DNA from: Tenacibaculum lutimaris
Lineage (GTDB): Bacteria; Bacteroidota; Bacteroidia; Flavobacteriales; Flavobacteriaceae
Length of the DNA: 64,000 bases
Direction: 5' to 3'
Assembly: GCF_003610735.1 (NCBI RefSeq)
Contig: NZ_RAQM01000007.1
Location: forward strand, 496,001 to 560,000
Shown: one piece after another, positions 8,148 through 18,300 of the stretch
Layout of the letters: each line of letters begins with the position of its first letter
How positions within the stretch are numbered: position 1 is the first letter of the stretch
The notes under the pieces: generated by a model
Databases searched by the model: none
What the model was told of the DNA's origin: nothing
Seen by the model: the letters and a program-made list of their open reading frames with translations, nothing else
Program-made: the position numbers and the translations under genes

Positions 8148-10289
8148 TTATTCTACAATAGATAATTCGTCTACAATACGTTTAGCACCAGCATATTTGT
8201 CGATTAACCAAAGTACATATCTAATATCTACGTTGATAGTACGTTGTAAGTTAGAATCGAAAATAACATCACCAGCCATTGCCTCAATGTTACCATCAAA
8301 TGCTAAACCGATTAATTCACCTTTTCCGTTTAAAACTGGTGAACCAGAGTTTCCTCCTGTAATATCATTATCAGACAAGAAGTTAACAGGTAATTCACCT
8401 TTACTGTTGGCATATCTACCATAATCTTTTTTCTCATAGATGTCTAACATATCTTTAGATAAATCAAACTCGCTATCGTTTGGCTTGTATTTTTTTACCA
8501 TTCCTTTTAACGTTGTGTAGTTGTTAATACTAGCATCGTTACTAGGGTCTTTAGGTAAAGCTCTTACTTTTCCGTAAGTTAAACGTAAAGTAGAGTTAGC
8601 GTCTGGATATTTAATATTACTTAAACCAGACTTACGTAAACCATCTACTAATAATCTAAATGACTTTTGGTAATCGTTTAATGGTTGTACTAAGTTTTCA
8701 GGTTGCTCTCTATATTTACCTAATAATTGAGAAGATAAGATATATAATGGGTCGTTAGCTAACAATTCTTTAGTTGGGTATTTTAAGAAAGCTGTTGCAC
8801 GTTCTTTAGATGTGAAAATACTTAATTCGAAAATAGAATTTACATAATCATTAATGTCTCCATCTTTAGCGATTTCAGCTACAATCTCTGGTAATTCGTA
8901 ATTTGCTTTAGCTGCATATAATTTAAGTTGCTCAGCTAAAATTTCTTTTTCTAAAGGTAAATGGTAGTTTGTGTAACTACTTTCTATAAAAGCATTCAAT
9001 CTAGGCATTAAATTCTTACGAGCAGCTTCGTTAGCATTAATATAAGATTCTAATCCTTTACCAATTTGATATGGTAAAACAGCGAATTTACTAGAACGTA
9101 ATAATAACATTAAGTAGTTGTCGTGTTTTGCCTTGTTGTTAGTTAAGCTATAGTAATTGTTAATGTTAGTAACAACATTTCCGTAAGTAGCTTTGTTATA
9201 CTTTTTGTTAGCCCATTTGTCAAATTTCTTTTCAACTTTACGTTTAGTTTCGGCAGTTTTATGAGCTGTTAAAGCGTCAATCATACCTTGTCTGTTTTTC
9301 CAATAGTTGGCAATTCTAGCATATTGAGAAGCATACATTAAGTTGATAGAAGCATCTTCATCCATATATTTCTTCATGACATCCATACTAAGTTTAGATC
9401 CTTCTACCCAAGCAGGATATGCGTAGTTTACGTTTTGCTCGATTCCTTCTGCTGGCATCCAACGGTTTGTTCTACCAGGATATCCTAAAATCATTGCAAA
9501 ATCATTTTCTTTTACCCCTTTAATATTTACAGGTAAGTGGTATTTTGCTTTTAATGGTACGTTGTTTTCAGAATACTCTGCAGGATTTCCTTTAGCATCG
9601 GCATACACTCTAAATAAAGAAAAATCTCCTGTGTGACGAGGCCACTCCCAGTTGTCTGTATCTCCACCATATTTACCAACTTTATCAGAAGGCGTACCTA
9701 CTAATCGTACATCTTTATAATCTTCGTATACAAAATAGTAGTACTCATTACCTTGGAAAAAAGAACGTACAGAAACTGTGTATTTACCACCTTCGTTGTT
9801 TTCTTTTTCGATTTTAGCAATTTCTTTGTTAATAGTAGCTTCACGTTCTTTTTCTGTCATAGAATCGTTTACTTTAGATAAGATACGTTCTGAAACATCA
9901 TCCATTCTAACAAAGAACCTTACAAAAAGACTTTCTGGTTTAAGTTCGTCTTTTAGTGTTTTAGCCCAATAGCCATTTTTAAGGTGATTTTGTTCTTCTG
10001 AAGATAATTCTGCAATAGCATCATAACCACAGTGGTGGTTTGTAAGTACTAAACCGTTATCTGAAATAATACTAGCAGTACAACCACCGTTAAATTGAAC
10101 GATAGCATCTTTAAGGCTTTGGTTGTTAATGCTGTAAATTTCCTCAGCTGTTAACTGAAGTCCCATTTTTTGCATATCACGTTCGTTTAAACGTTTAATA
10201 TGCATTAAAAACCACATTCCTTCATTGGCAAATAATGAAGCAGGAAGTAAGATTAAAAAAGCAATTAAAAAAAGGCTTGTTTTTTTCAT
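8148..10289 (-). CDS. S46 family dipeptidyl peptidase (DPP7-like)
   Basis: Exported serine dipeptidyl peptidase of 713 residues that removes dipeptides from oligopeptides in the periplasm. It has a signal peptide (residues 1-21), a chymotrypsin-type His86 in TNHHCGYDAI and the nucleophile Ser648 in GGNSGSP; length and motifs fit family S46. The position 18 residues after the catalytic Ser is Gly666 (in LAFDGN). In this family Gly there marks DPP7 (hydrophobic P1) and Arg marks DPP11 (acidic P1), so DPP7-type specificity is inferred. It is a single gene, convergent with 7777 and ended by the shared terminator. Confidence 0.93.
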   Translation of the reverse strand: MKKTSLFLIAFLILLPASLFANEGMWFLMHIKRLNERDMQKMGLQLTAEEIYSINNQSLKDAIVQFNGGCTASIISDNGLVLTNHHCGYDAIAELSSEEQNHLKNGYWAKTLKDELKPESLFVRFFVRMDDVSERILSKVNDSMTEKEREATINKEIAKIEKENNEGGKYTVSVRSFFQGNEYYYFVYEDYKDVRLVGTPSDKVGKYGGDTDNWEWPRHTGDFSLFRVYADAKGNPAEYSENNVPLKAKYHLPVNIKGVKENDFAMILGYPGRTNRWMPAEGIEQNVNYAYPAWVEGSKLSMDVMKKYMDEDASINLMYASQYARIANYWKNRQGMIDALTAHKTAETKRKVEKKFDKWANKKYNKATYGNVVTNINNYYSLTNNKAKHDNYLMLLLRSSKFAVLPYQIGKGLESYINANEAARKNLMPRLNAFIESSYTNYHLPLEKEILAEQLKLYAAKANYELPEIVAEIAKDGDINDYVNSIFELSIFTSKERATAFLKYPTKELLANDPLYILSSQLLGKYREQPENLVQPLNDYQKSFRLLVDGLRKSGLSNIKYPDANSTLRLTYGKVRALPKDPSNDASINNYTTLKGMVKKYKPNDSEFDLSKDMLDIYEKKDYGRYANSKGELPVNFLSDNDITGGNSGSPVLNGKGELIGLAFDGNIEAMAGDVIFDSNLQRTINVDIRYVLWLIDKYAGAKRIVDELSIVE

Positions 10290-10530
10290 AATATAATTTG
10301 AATAATAAAAAATTAGGTTGATTTTTTAATTAGAAAATTGTCTTTAAAAACTGAATAAGGTTAAGGTACCTGTTTCAGAACTTCACTAATTAAACAATCA
10401 GTTTGTAAAAATACTTAATAATTCATTTAAGGTAAGAAGAGGAAACGTTAAAAAAATGGAAGAAAGCATATGTTGAATTAAAATAGTTTTAACTGTATTG
10501 ATAGTGAAGAAATGGGTTATTATGGTTTAA

Positions 10531-10573
10531 AAATAAAAAACCCTTACAAACACTGGGCTTATAAGGGTTAAAA
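10531..10573 (-). terminator. Original ssrA terminator, now separated from ssrA
   Basis: On the minus strand an 8-bp stem (AACCCTTA at 10539-10546 with TAAGGGTT at 10562-10569) is followed by TTTTTTATTT. It abuts the left att repeat on its outer side, exactly where the terminator of an uninterrupted minus-strand ssrA would lie. The functional ssrA copy is now 9.1 kb away and has its own hairpin. Confidence 0.65.
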
Positions 10574-10590
10574 GTGGAGACGCCGAGAAT
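10574..10590. repeat. attL core, 17-bp direct repeat
   Basis: GTGGAGACGCCGAGAAT, identical to 19685-19701, which forms the 3' end of the intact tmRNA gene. Just beyond the core the two copies differ (AGACC here, CGAAC in ssrA). Confidence 0.92.
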
Positions 10591-10705
10591 AGACCTTTTT
10601 TTACCTTAGTATATCTCATCCCTTGCTGTATCTACTGAAAACGTTGGGTTTGTTAAATTTTTATAATTATTTTTATGGTGGTTTATATAGAGAATATTAC
10701 CTTTA

Positions 10706-10725
10706 TTGACACCTAAATTGACACC
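10706..10725. repeat. Left arm-type repeat
   Basis: TTGACACCTAAATTGACACC, made of two TTGACACC units 12 bases apart. The same 20 bases occur at 19620-19639 near the other end of the element and in the same orientation. It lies 115 bases inside attL and 8 bases before the integrase ATG. Position and symmetry suit integrase arm-binding sites, which here would also cover the integrase start region. Confidence 0.7.
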
Positions 10726-10733
10726 CATTAGCT

Positions 10734-11978
10734 ATGACATGTACATTTAACCTTAAGGATAAAAATAAAGATGGACTAACCTTAATTTATCTAAAAGCCT
10801 ATTTTAAAAAAGAGGGAAAAAGGTTTGTTTATTCAACAGGAGAATCTATTCATCCCAAGGAATGGGATTTTAAAAATAGATTACCTAATAATTTAACAGG
10901 AAGAACTTCGCAAGCAGATAGTCATAGGACTATAAAAAGACAGTTAGACAGATATTCTAATTTGTTTTTGCTCATTACGGAAACTTATAAGAATACAAAT
11001 CAAGAGTTAACAGTAGAGAAAATTAGGCAAGAATTTGATAAAGAATTTAAAAGAGTTACTGCTGGGAAAAATAAATTTTATGAAGCTTATGACGAGTTTA
11101 TGGCTTTTAAGCAAAAAAATCAAGAATGGTCTAACGCAACGGTTAAAAGATATAAGAACATAAAAAAACTACTAGAAGATTTTGAAAAAGTAAAAAAGTA
11201 CAAAATTACATTTGATACTATTAACCAAAAATTTTATACTGAGTTTACCGATTTTTGTATGGTAAATCGAGGGCATATAAATAATACGTTTACTAGAAAT
11301 GTAGGATTGGTTAAAACTTTTCTTTTTTGGGCTTTGAAAAACGGTCATACCTATAAAGCAGATTTTATAAACTTTAAGAAAAAACCTAAAGTTATTACAA
11401 ATCAGATAGCTCTTAGAAAAGAAGATTTAGAAACTTTATTAAAATCAAAAATGCCTTCTAAGAAATTAGAACGAGTGAAGGATGTTTTTATCTTTTCATG
11501 TGTTACAGGTATGAGGTTTGGTGAATTAAAGTTTGTTTCTAAAAATATTATAGACGGGAAAACATTATTACTTAAAGAAGAAAAAGGGTCAGGTAAAAAG
11601 AGTAGAGAAATTCCTTTAAGTGGTATAGCTTTACACGTTTTAGAAAAATATGATTATACTTTGCCTATGATTGCTAATCAGAAGTATAATGATTATATAA
11701 AAGATGTTTTTGCAGAAGCGGGTTATACTCATGATGTTGTAAAAACCTCTACTAGAGGTAAAGAAGTAATACGAGAAACAATACCTTTTAACAAAAGAAT
11801 AAGTTCTCACACAGCTAGAAGAACATTTATTACCATGATGAAAAGAAATGGAAAAAGTGATAAACTTATTGCTGAAATATCAGGTCATAATGATATGAAA
11901 ACACTAAATCAATATTACCAAGTATCAAATGAAGATGTAAAAGATGCTGTAAATGAAACTTTTGATATAGAATTTTAA
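10734..11978 (+). CDS. Site-specific tyrosine recombinase (integrase)
   Basis: Integrase of the element, 414 residues, catalysing integration into and excision from ssrA. The N-terminal arm-binding part (residues ~1-95, typical Bacteroidota MTCTFNLKDKNKDG start) precedes a SAM-like core-binding domain (~105-205) and the catalytic domain. Catalytic residues visible are Arg261 (TGMRFGEL), His359 and Arg362 (HTARR), His385 (SGHND) and Tyr394 (NQYY). All expected residues are present, so it should be active. The start codon is fixed by the family N-terminus and lies just after the left arm repeat. Confidence 0.95.
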   Translation: MTCTFNLKDKNKDGLTLIYLKAYFKKEGKRFVYSTGESIHPKEWDFKNRLPNNLTGRTSQADSHRTIKRQLDRYSNLFLLITETYKNTNQELTVEKIRQEFDKEFKRVTAGKNKFYEAYDEFMAFKQKNQEWSNATVKRYKNIKKLLEDFEKVKKYKITFDTINQKFYTEFTDFCMVNRGHINNTFTRNVGLVKTFLFWALKNGHTYKADFINFKKKPKVITNQIALRKEDLETLLKSKMPSKKLERVKDVFIFSCVTGMRFGELKFVSKNIIDGKTLLLKEEKGSGKKSREIPLSGIALHVLEKYDYTLPMIANQKYNDYIKDVFAEAGYTHDVVKTSTRGKEVIRETIPFNKRISSHTARRTFITMMKRNGKSDKLIAEISGHNDMKTLNQYYQVSNEDVKDAVNETFDIEF

Positions 11979-11992
11979 AAAATAGCTTAATA

Positions 11993-12835
11993 ATGAATTA
12001 CGGAGAAAAATTTGTTGACTCATTTAATGAAAAATTTGAAGAGATATGTATTCATGCTAAAGAAAAGTTTGAAAGTTGTTATGATACAAACTACTCATTT
12101 AGAAAAGTAGAATTAATGATTGTTAATTCTCTAGGGGATGAAAAAAGCAAAATAGAAAAATCAATAGACCTTAATCAAGAAGTATTTGATAAATGTCATA
12201 ATCATCTAAATTGGTTTACTGCAAATTATACTTCTGATGTTTCAGTTTCTTTGATTAATGATGAAGTAAGAGAGGAGTTTTTAAGGCAAATAAAAAAAGA
12301 AAGCGAATCGGTTAATTACTCTAAGTTTATAGACTTATTTTCAAAATGGGAAGCTATTCGTCGTTATACCATTTTTGTAAAAGAAAATAATAGTGAATTA
12401 GCTAAAAAATTTAAGTCAAAAAAGATTGGAGATTTTTTAAGTGTTGTAAAGACAAAAAGAGAATTACATAGCCTACAAAGCCTTAAAAAAACAAAAAAAG
12501 AAATTGAAAGATCAAATTATGATTTAACAGAGAATGAGAAATTGATTCTTTTACATGTTTTAATGCATCGATTCGTTAAAGAAGATTATAAGAAGCCAAG
12601 TCCAGTATATTTTAGAGTTTTGTCTTTAACCTCAGGGGTTTTGAATGAAGACGATTTTAATAGAGCAACAACAGGTAATAAGAAGTATGATTATTTCTTA
12701 AGTGGGAAAAACGTTTCTAAAAAATCTGATTATGACAAAAATAAGATGATTGATGAAATAATAAGAAAAATTGAAGACATAAATAATATAAGTAGCTTTA
12801 TATCATGTCTTAAAATGTATAAAATTAAAAAATAA
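11993..12835 (+). CDS. Unknown element protein
   Basis: Unrecognised 280-residue protein, soluble, Lys/Glu-rich and largely helical. It begins 14 bases after the integrase stop and is probably co-transcribed with it. The middle region (residues ~150-185) is strongly basic and coiled-coil-like, and a helical core around residues 170-205 (TENEKLILLHVLMHRF) follows. Location beside the integrase suggests a role in element control or maintenance; no function can be assigned. Confidence 0.65.
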   Translation: MNYGEKFVDSFNEKFEEICIHAKEKFESCYDTNYSFRKVELMIVNSLGDEKSKIEKSIDLNQEVFDKCHNHLNWFTANYTSDVSVSLINDEVREEFLRQIKKESESVNYSKFIDLFSKWEAIRRYTIFVKENNSELAKKFKSKKIGDFLSVVKTKRELHSLQSLKKTKKEIERSNYDLTENEKLILLHVLMHRFVKEDYKKPSPVYFRVLSLTSGVLNEDDFNRATTGNKKYDYFLSGKNVSKKSDYDKNKMIDEIIRKIEDINNISSFISCLKMYKIKK

Positions 12836-12986
12836 CACCGTTAAATTTGCGCTATAATTCTGTGTTTTAATGGGTTTAAAGTGTTGGTTTTTTGAGTTTT
12901 ACATATTTTTTTAAGGGTGCTAAACTTCCATTAAACTGATGTTCTTTATAACTTAATCTACAATCTTTGCAGTAATAAAACATAAA

Positions 12987-13020
12987 TATTCAATCCATGG
13001 ATATTAGTAATTACTGAATA
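12987..13020. promoter_or_regulatory. Palindrome cluster upstream of the HTH gene (candidate operator)
   Basis: Two perfect 10-bp palindromes, ATCCATGGAT (12993-13002) and AGTAATTACT (13006-13015), sit inside an outer inverted repeat TATTCA (12987-12992)/TGAATA (13015-13020). The cluster ends 42 bases before the start of the HTH gene. Operator function is inferred from symmetry and position only. Confidence 0.4.
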
Positions 13021-13062
13021 TGATGTGTTTTTAAATATTAATTAAAATAAAAAAAGCATATT

Positions 13063-13359
13063 ATGAAAAGTAGTATAATAGTAACAACACCAGAAGAACT
13101 TATAGGTATAATTGATACAGCAGTATCATCAAGAATTAACCCACTAGAAGAGTTAATCAACAGTAAGTTAAATCCTAAAAAAGAAAATGTAACAGTTAAA
13201 GAAGCAGCAAAAAGGTTAAATGTTACAGAGCTTACAATAAGAAACTATATTAAAAAGGGTGTGATTGATGCTTCAAAAATTGGAAGAAGAATTGTTATAA
13301 ACCTTGAAGCTTTGGAGAATACATTAAAGGAGGTTAAATCTTTAAAATATCGTAGATAG
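13063..13359 (+). CDS. MerR/excisionase-type HTH DNA-binding protein
   Basis: 98-residue protein with a C-terminal helix-turn-helix of the excisionase/HTH_17 type (residues ~45-90: VTVKEAAKRLNVTELTIRNYIKKG... IGRRIVINLEAL). The N-terminal 40 residues look like a short helical dimerisation part. In Bacteroidota mobile elements such proteins act as excisionase or replication control factors. It starts a tight gene set; the next ORF begins one base after its stop codon. Confidence 0.85.
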   Translation: MKSSIIVTTPEELIGIIDTAVSSRINPLEELINSKLNPKKENVTVKEAAKRLNVTELTIRNYIKKGVIDASKIGRRIVINLEALENTLKEVKSLKYRR

Positions 13360-13360
13360 T

Positions 13361-13681
13361 ATGGAAGATTTAAACACACAAAGCGAAGTTTTTAAAAACA
13401 ACTTGATTTTTATTGCGGATAACCTCCAATCTGAAATGTATAAATTAAAAATTAATAGAGCGACTGATTTTCTTTTAAACAAACATTTAGATTTTTATAC
13501 CAATGAGCTGGATAGGATTAAAGAATTAACAACTAATAATCCAAGGTTTAAATGGCAACTTTTAGAGCAAGAAATTGATTCTAATTTTAAAAAAGATAAG
13601 TCATTAACAGGAGCAACTATTTTTTTTGATTGGAAACATAACGTGAGTCCTAATAGGTTAGTAGTAAACTTTAAATTATAG
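13361..13681 (+). CDS. Unknown 106-residue element protein
   Basis: Small soluble protein without a recognisable family. The N-terminal two thirds are predicted helical, with a Trp-containing end. It sits between the HTH gene (1-base gap) and the replication protein gene (6-base gap), so it is almost certainly co-translated with them and likely works in element replication or its control. Confidence 0.65.
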   Translation: MEDLNTQSEVFKNNLIFIADNLQSEMYKLKINRATDFLLNKHLDFYTNELDRIKELTTNNPRFKWQLLEQEIDSNFKKDKSLTGATIFFDWKHNVSPNRLVVNFKL

Positions 13682-13687
13682 GTAGTT

Positions 13688-14896
13688 ATGGATTACGTTA
13701 GAATTGGTACAGATTATTACAAGATTTGTAGTGTGCCGCTTTATAGTGGAGACGCAACTAGAACATTGCTTAAATGGTCTAAAGGAGAAATAATTACTGA
13801 TAAAGGTAAAGATTTTTTAAAATCAATCAAGAAGTATGATGGCTTTATTACTATACCAGATCATCAGAACTATAAGCAAGAAATAAATTCTTTTTACAAT
13901 CAATATGAAAAGTTAGAACATAAATTGGTTGAAGGTAAGTTTGATAAAACAAAGGAGTTTTTGAAACATATTTTTGGAGAACAATATGAGTTAGGTTTAG
14001 ATTACCTTACAATATTATGGCAAATTCCAACGCAAATTTTACCTATACTATGTTTGGTTAGTAATTCTCGGAACACAGGAAAAACTTCTTTCTTAAAATG
14101 GTTGAAACTTATATTTCAAGGAAATATGACTATTAATAAAAATGAGGATTTTAGAAGTCGATTTAATAGCGACTGGGCATCTAAATTAATTATTTCGGTC
14201 GATGAAGTTCTTTTAGATAGAAGAGAAGATAGTGAACGAATTAAAAACCTTTCTACTGCGGGTACATATAAAATTGAATCTAAAGGAAAAGACAAAGTAG
14301 AAACTAATTTCTTTGGTAAGTTTATATTGTGTTCTAATAATGAAGAAAATTTTATTCAAATAGATGAAAACGAAATTCGTTATTGGGTAATTAAAGTAAA
14401 CTCTTTTCAAGTTGAAGATGTAGATATGTTGGAGAAGTTAAAAAGTGAAATTCCGTATTTTCTATACTTTTTAAATAGTAGAAAAATAGTTTCTGAAAGA
14501 ATGACTCGAATGTGGTTTACAAAACAGCAGATTTATACACCTGCGTTAGATAAACTTGTAAAAGGAAACAAAACATATTTAAGTCAAGAAATCAAAGAAA
14601 TTATAACAGATGACTTCATTGCGTTTGAAGTTGATGTTTTGTGTTACACCGCAAAAGATTTAGTTGAAAAGTTAAGTAAAGGATTAAGAACCACTAACTT
14701 TAAAGTTTCAAAAACTTTGAAAGACGATTATAAATTAAAATCTTTTAATGGATGTTATAGAAAATACTATTTCTCCCTTAGCACTTCACAAAAAACAATT
14801 GTCGATTATGAAACAGAAAGAGGAAGGTACTATGAATTTTTGAAAAGTGATTTCATAGATAGCTCGTTGACTGTTGACAAAGCAACCCATTCGTGA
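13688..14896 (+). CDS. SF3 helicase-like replication protein (DUF5906/primase-helicase type)
   Basis: 402-residue ATPase expected to unwind the element's origin. The N-terminal 105 residues have no visible primase motif. A P-loop follows near residues 118-130 (NSRNTGKTSFLKWL), then Walker B IISVDEV near 162-168, a sensor-1-like stretch (FILCSNNEE) near 210-218 and a conserved arginine segment (EIRYWVIKV). This order is that of phage and plasmid D5/P4-type helicases annotated DUF5906. The C-terminal 100 residues may form a winged helix for DNA binding. The origin-like hairpins begin immediately after its stop codon. Confidence 0.85.
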   Translation: MDYVRIGTDYYKICSVPLYSGDATRTLLKWSKGEIITDKGKDFLKSIKKYDGFITIPDHQNYKQEINSFYNQYEKLEHKLVEGKFDKTKEFLKHIFGEQYELGLDYLTILWQIPTQILPILCLVSNSRNTGKTSFLKWLKLIFQGNMTINKNEDFRSRFNSDWASKLIISVDEVLLDRREDSERIKNLSTAGTYKIESKGKDKVETNFFGKFILCSNNEENFIQIDENEIRYWVIKVNSFQVEDVDMLEKLKSEIPYFLYFLNSRKIVSERMTRMWFTKQQIYTPALDKLVKGNKTYLSQEIKEIITDDFIAFEVDVLCYTAKDLVEKLSKGLRTTNFKVSKTLKDDYKLKSFNGCYRKYYFSLSTSQKTIVDYETERGRYYEFLKSDFIDSSLTVDKATHS

Positions 14897-15324
14897 GTAA
14901 AATAGCAACATTCAGAGGGTAACAAGAGTTCAACAGTTAGTCAACACAAAATGTAAAAAGCGCATGTTGACTAACTGTTGATTTTTTGTTGAGCTTATAA
15001 GCCCTTATTTTACGGTGGTTTGTTGCAGTTGTTCAACGCAACAACGAAAATTTAACTGTTTGTTTCTTTTTTTTTAAGTGTATTGTTGCGTTTTGCGTTA
15101 TTTATGCAAAAACCAACTATCAAATTCATTGTTGGTTTCTTTGTGCCGTATTGTAAGCTTTTAGTTATACTTCTTTGCTAATTGCGTTTTGCTCTTTCAA
15201 AGAAAATTAAGGGTTTTATTCTGTGTAAGAAAGCAATGCTACATCAGGATTACTAAATATTAATAATAATTGCATATTATTTTTTTTAAAGTAATTTTAT
15301 AGCTAATAAAAAAAATAGCTATTA
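14897..15324. other. Hairpin-rich non-coding region, candidate replication origin
   Basis: 428 bases without a gene, between the helicase and the restriction enzyme. It holds a perfect 17-bp inverted repeat TCAACAGTTAGTCAACA (14930-14946 with 14965-14981, 18-base loop), a 7-bp one TTGTTGC/GCAACAA (15020-15026 with 15038-15044) and an 8-bp one AAACCAAC/GTTGGTTT (15109-15116 with 15131-15138). GTTGA, GTTGC and GTTGT words recur throughout on both strands. The first hairpin is followed by a T run, so it may also act as a terminator. Origin function is inferred. Confidence 0.5.
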
Positions 15325-18300
15325 ATGGCATTATATCAACCGTCAGTACTTAAACACTATTTAAAATTACAAGATAGTGATGCACTAAATAAAGCCTATA
15401 AAAAATATACAAAGTACTTTCTTAATCCTACTATTCAAGATAATATACGTAGTTCTAAAGAAGAAGAATATCAAGGTATTTTTTTAACTGAATTATTCGT
15501 AAATGTATTAGACTATACATTAAAGCCTAATGCAAATTATAATTTGGTTGCAGAGTATAAAAACCAAAACAATGCACGTAAAGCAGATGGAGCTATTTTA
15601 AGCAATGAAACTGCAATTGGGGTTATAGAACTAAAAGGTACAAATACAAAAGATTTAGAAAGTATTCGTAAACAAGCTTTTGATTATAAAACCAATCAAA
15701 AAGGATGTGTTTATGTAATAACTTCAAACTTTGAAAAATTACGTTTTTATATAAATGACGCAACCGAGTTTGAAGAGTTTAACTTGTTTGCACTAACGCA
15801 AGACCAATTTGCGTTGTTGTATTTATGCTTGCAAAAAGATAATATTCTTAATAACGTGCCACTAGCAATAAAAGAAGCATCGGTAGTTGAAGAAGAAAAA
15901 ATTACCAAACAATTTTACAAAGACTACTCACTATTTAAACGAGAGTTATATAGAGATTTAGTAAAACGTAATGCAAGGCAATTAAAAAACGAAGCGCAAT
16001 TGCGTATAACTGCAACGCAAACGCAAGAAGCAACAGAGGAAGAGCAAAAAGAATTACTACGTTTAGAGAAAAATGTAAAACTTACGTTGTTTAAGAAGTC
16101 GCAAAAATTAATAGATAGGTATTTATTTATCTTTTTTGCGGAAGATCGTGCGTTATTACCTCCTAATAGTACACAGCAAATCCTAGACAAGTGGAAAAAT
16201 GATGTAGATTTTGGAGATGAAAGACCGTTGTATGATTTATTTAAGCAATATTTTAATTTTTTAGACCAAGGTAGGGCAGGAACTAAAAGTAGAGCAGAAA
16301 TATATGCCTATAATGGAGGGTTGTTTAAACCTGACACAATACTTGATGCACTTGAAATAGATAATGAACTGCTATACAAACACACCAGTAAATTAGCAGC
16401 TTATGATTTCGAGAGTCAAGTAGATGTAAACATACTAGGTCATATTTTTGAAAACTCATTAAACGAAATAGAAAGTGTTAATGCAGAAATTGAAGGTGGA
16501 GAATTTGATAAACAAAAATCTAAACGTAAAAAAGATGGTGTTTTTTACACACCTAAATACATAACAAAATACATAGTAGAAAATACAGTTGGTAAACTGT
16601 GTGAAGAAAAGAAAACCGAATTAGGCTTTAAAGAAGAAGAATATTTTAAAGGACGCAAAAAGCGACAAAAAGCAACGATTGAAAAGTTAGTTGGTATTTT
16701 AGATGCCTACCGTGATTGGTTATTGCAACTCACTATTTGCGACCCCGCTTGCGGTTCGGGTGCGTTTTTAAACCAAGCTTTAAACTTTTTAATTGCTGAG
16801 CATAATTATATAGATGAGCTTAAAACAAAAGTGTTAGGTGGTGGTTTCCAGTTTCCTGATATTGAAAATACCATTTTAGAAAACAATATTTACGGGGTTG
16901 ATTTGAATGAAGAATCTGTAGAAATTGCGAAATTATCCTTATGGTTGCGTACCGCACAACCACGACGCAAATTAAACGATTTAAGTAGCAACATTAAATG
17001 CGGTAACAGTTTAATAGATAGTAAAACTGTTGCGGGCGACAAAGCTTTTAATTGGCAAGAGCAGTTTCCGCAAGTGTTTGCAAAAGGAGGTTTTGATGTC
17101 ATTATTGGAAATCCGCCTTATGTTAACCTTGAAAGAATGAAAGAAGTGTCTATAGCTCTTCAAAAGCAAGGTTATTTAACATATAATAAAAGAGGCGACT
17201 TATATATTTTGTTTGTTGAAAAAGCATTTAGTTTAGTAAAAGAAAATGGTTATTGTTCTTATATTATGCCAAATAAATGGCTTCAAGCTGGTTATGGAGA
17301 AAATTTAAGAGCATTTTTTTTAACTAAAGAATTACAGCAATTAATTGATTTTGGAGATATTCAAATTTTTGACGGAGCAACAACGTATCCATGCATTTTT
17401 ATTGCAAAAAATAATGAGCCAAAGAAAAAAATTAATGTATCAGTTTTAAAATCCACAAATGCATTTGACTTTGAAACAATTGTGAATAGTAGTAATGAAT
17501 CTTTTGAAATTACAGACTTTAGCAAAGAGACATGGGTTATATCTTCTAAATTAGAAAAGAGTCTTTTAAATCGTTTAACCAAAAATAAATCTTTAGAAGA
17601 GTTTGTTAATGGAGAAGCTAACTACGGTATCAAATTTGGTTTAACAGAAGCATTTTTAATTGATAGTAAAAAAAGACAAGAGCTAATAAATCAAGATATA
17701 AACTCAGAAAAAATAATTGGCTCTATTTTAAGAGGAAGGGACTTAACAAGGTATGGTAAACCTATAAAAGATAGCCTAGATTCTATAATTTTAGCAGGTT
17801 TTGGTACTTATAAATTCATTGAAAAAGATTATCCAGCAATTTATAATCATTTATTAAAATATGAAGATAAGTTAAAAAAAAGAGGTCAATGTAATGGAAG
17901 TAAAATGTCAGATGAAAAACCTTTTTTAGGACAACATCATTGGCTTGAGTTAGACAATAATCCATCGGAAGCATATTTGTCTTTATATAAGAAACCAAAA
18001 ATAATGTACCAAGCATTTCAAGTAAAACCTTGTTTTATTTTTGATGAGCAAGAATTGTATTGTAATAATTCTATGTGGATAATACCAACAGATAACAAAG
18101 CTTTGTTAGGTGTATTAAATTCTAAAATGGGTTGGTTTTTAATTACCAAATATTGTACTCAAATTCAAAATGGTTGTCAATTAATTTGGAAATATTTTGG
18201 TAAAATTCCTGTTCCTGAACTAAATAATTCTGATTTAGATTTAAAGGTTGATGAAATGCTTTTATTAAACGAAAATTTTCAAATTATTAATAACAAATTT

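Noticed and set aside
8110-8424. 104-codon frame antisense to the S46 peptidase
   Set aside because: Overlaps the catalytic region of the peptidase and starts inside its terminator.
10290-10530. Additional gene between the S46 peptidase and attL
   Set aside because: All frames contain frequent stops and no start with a plausible product.
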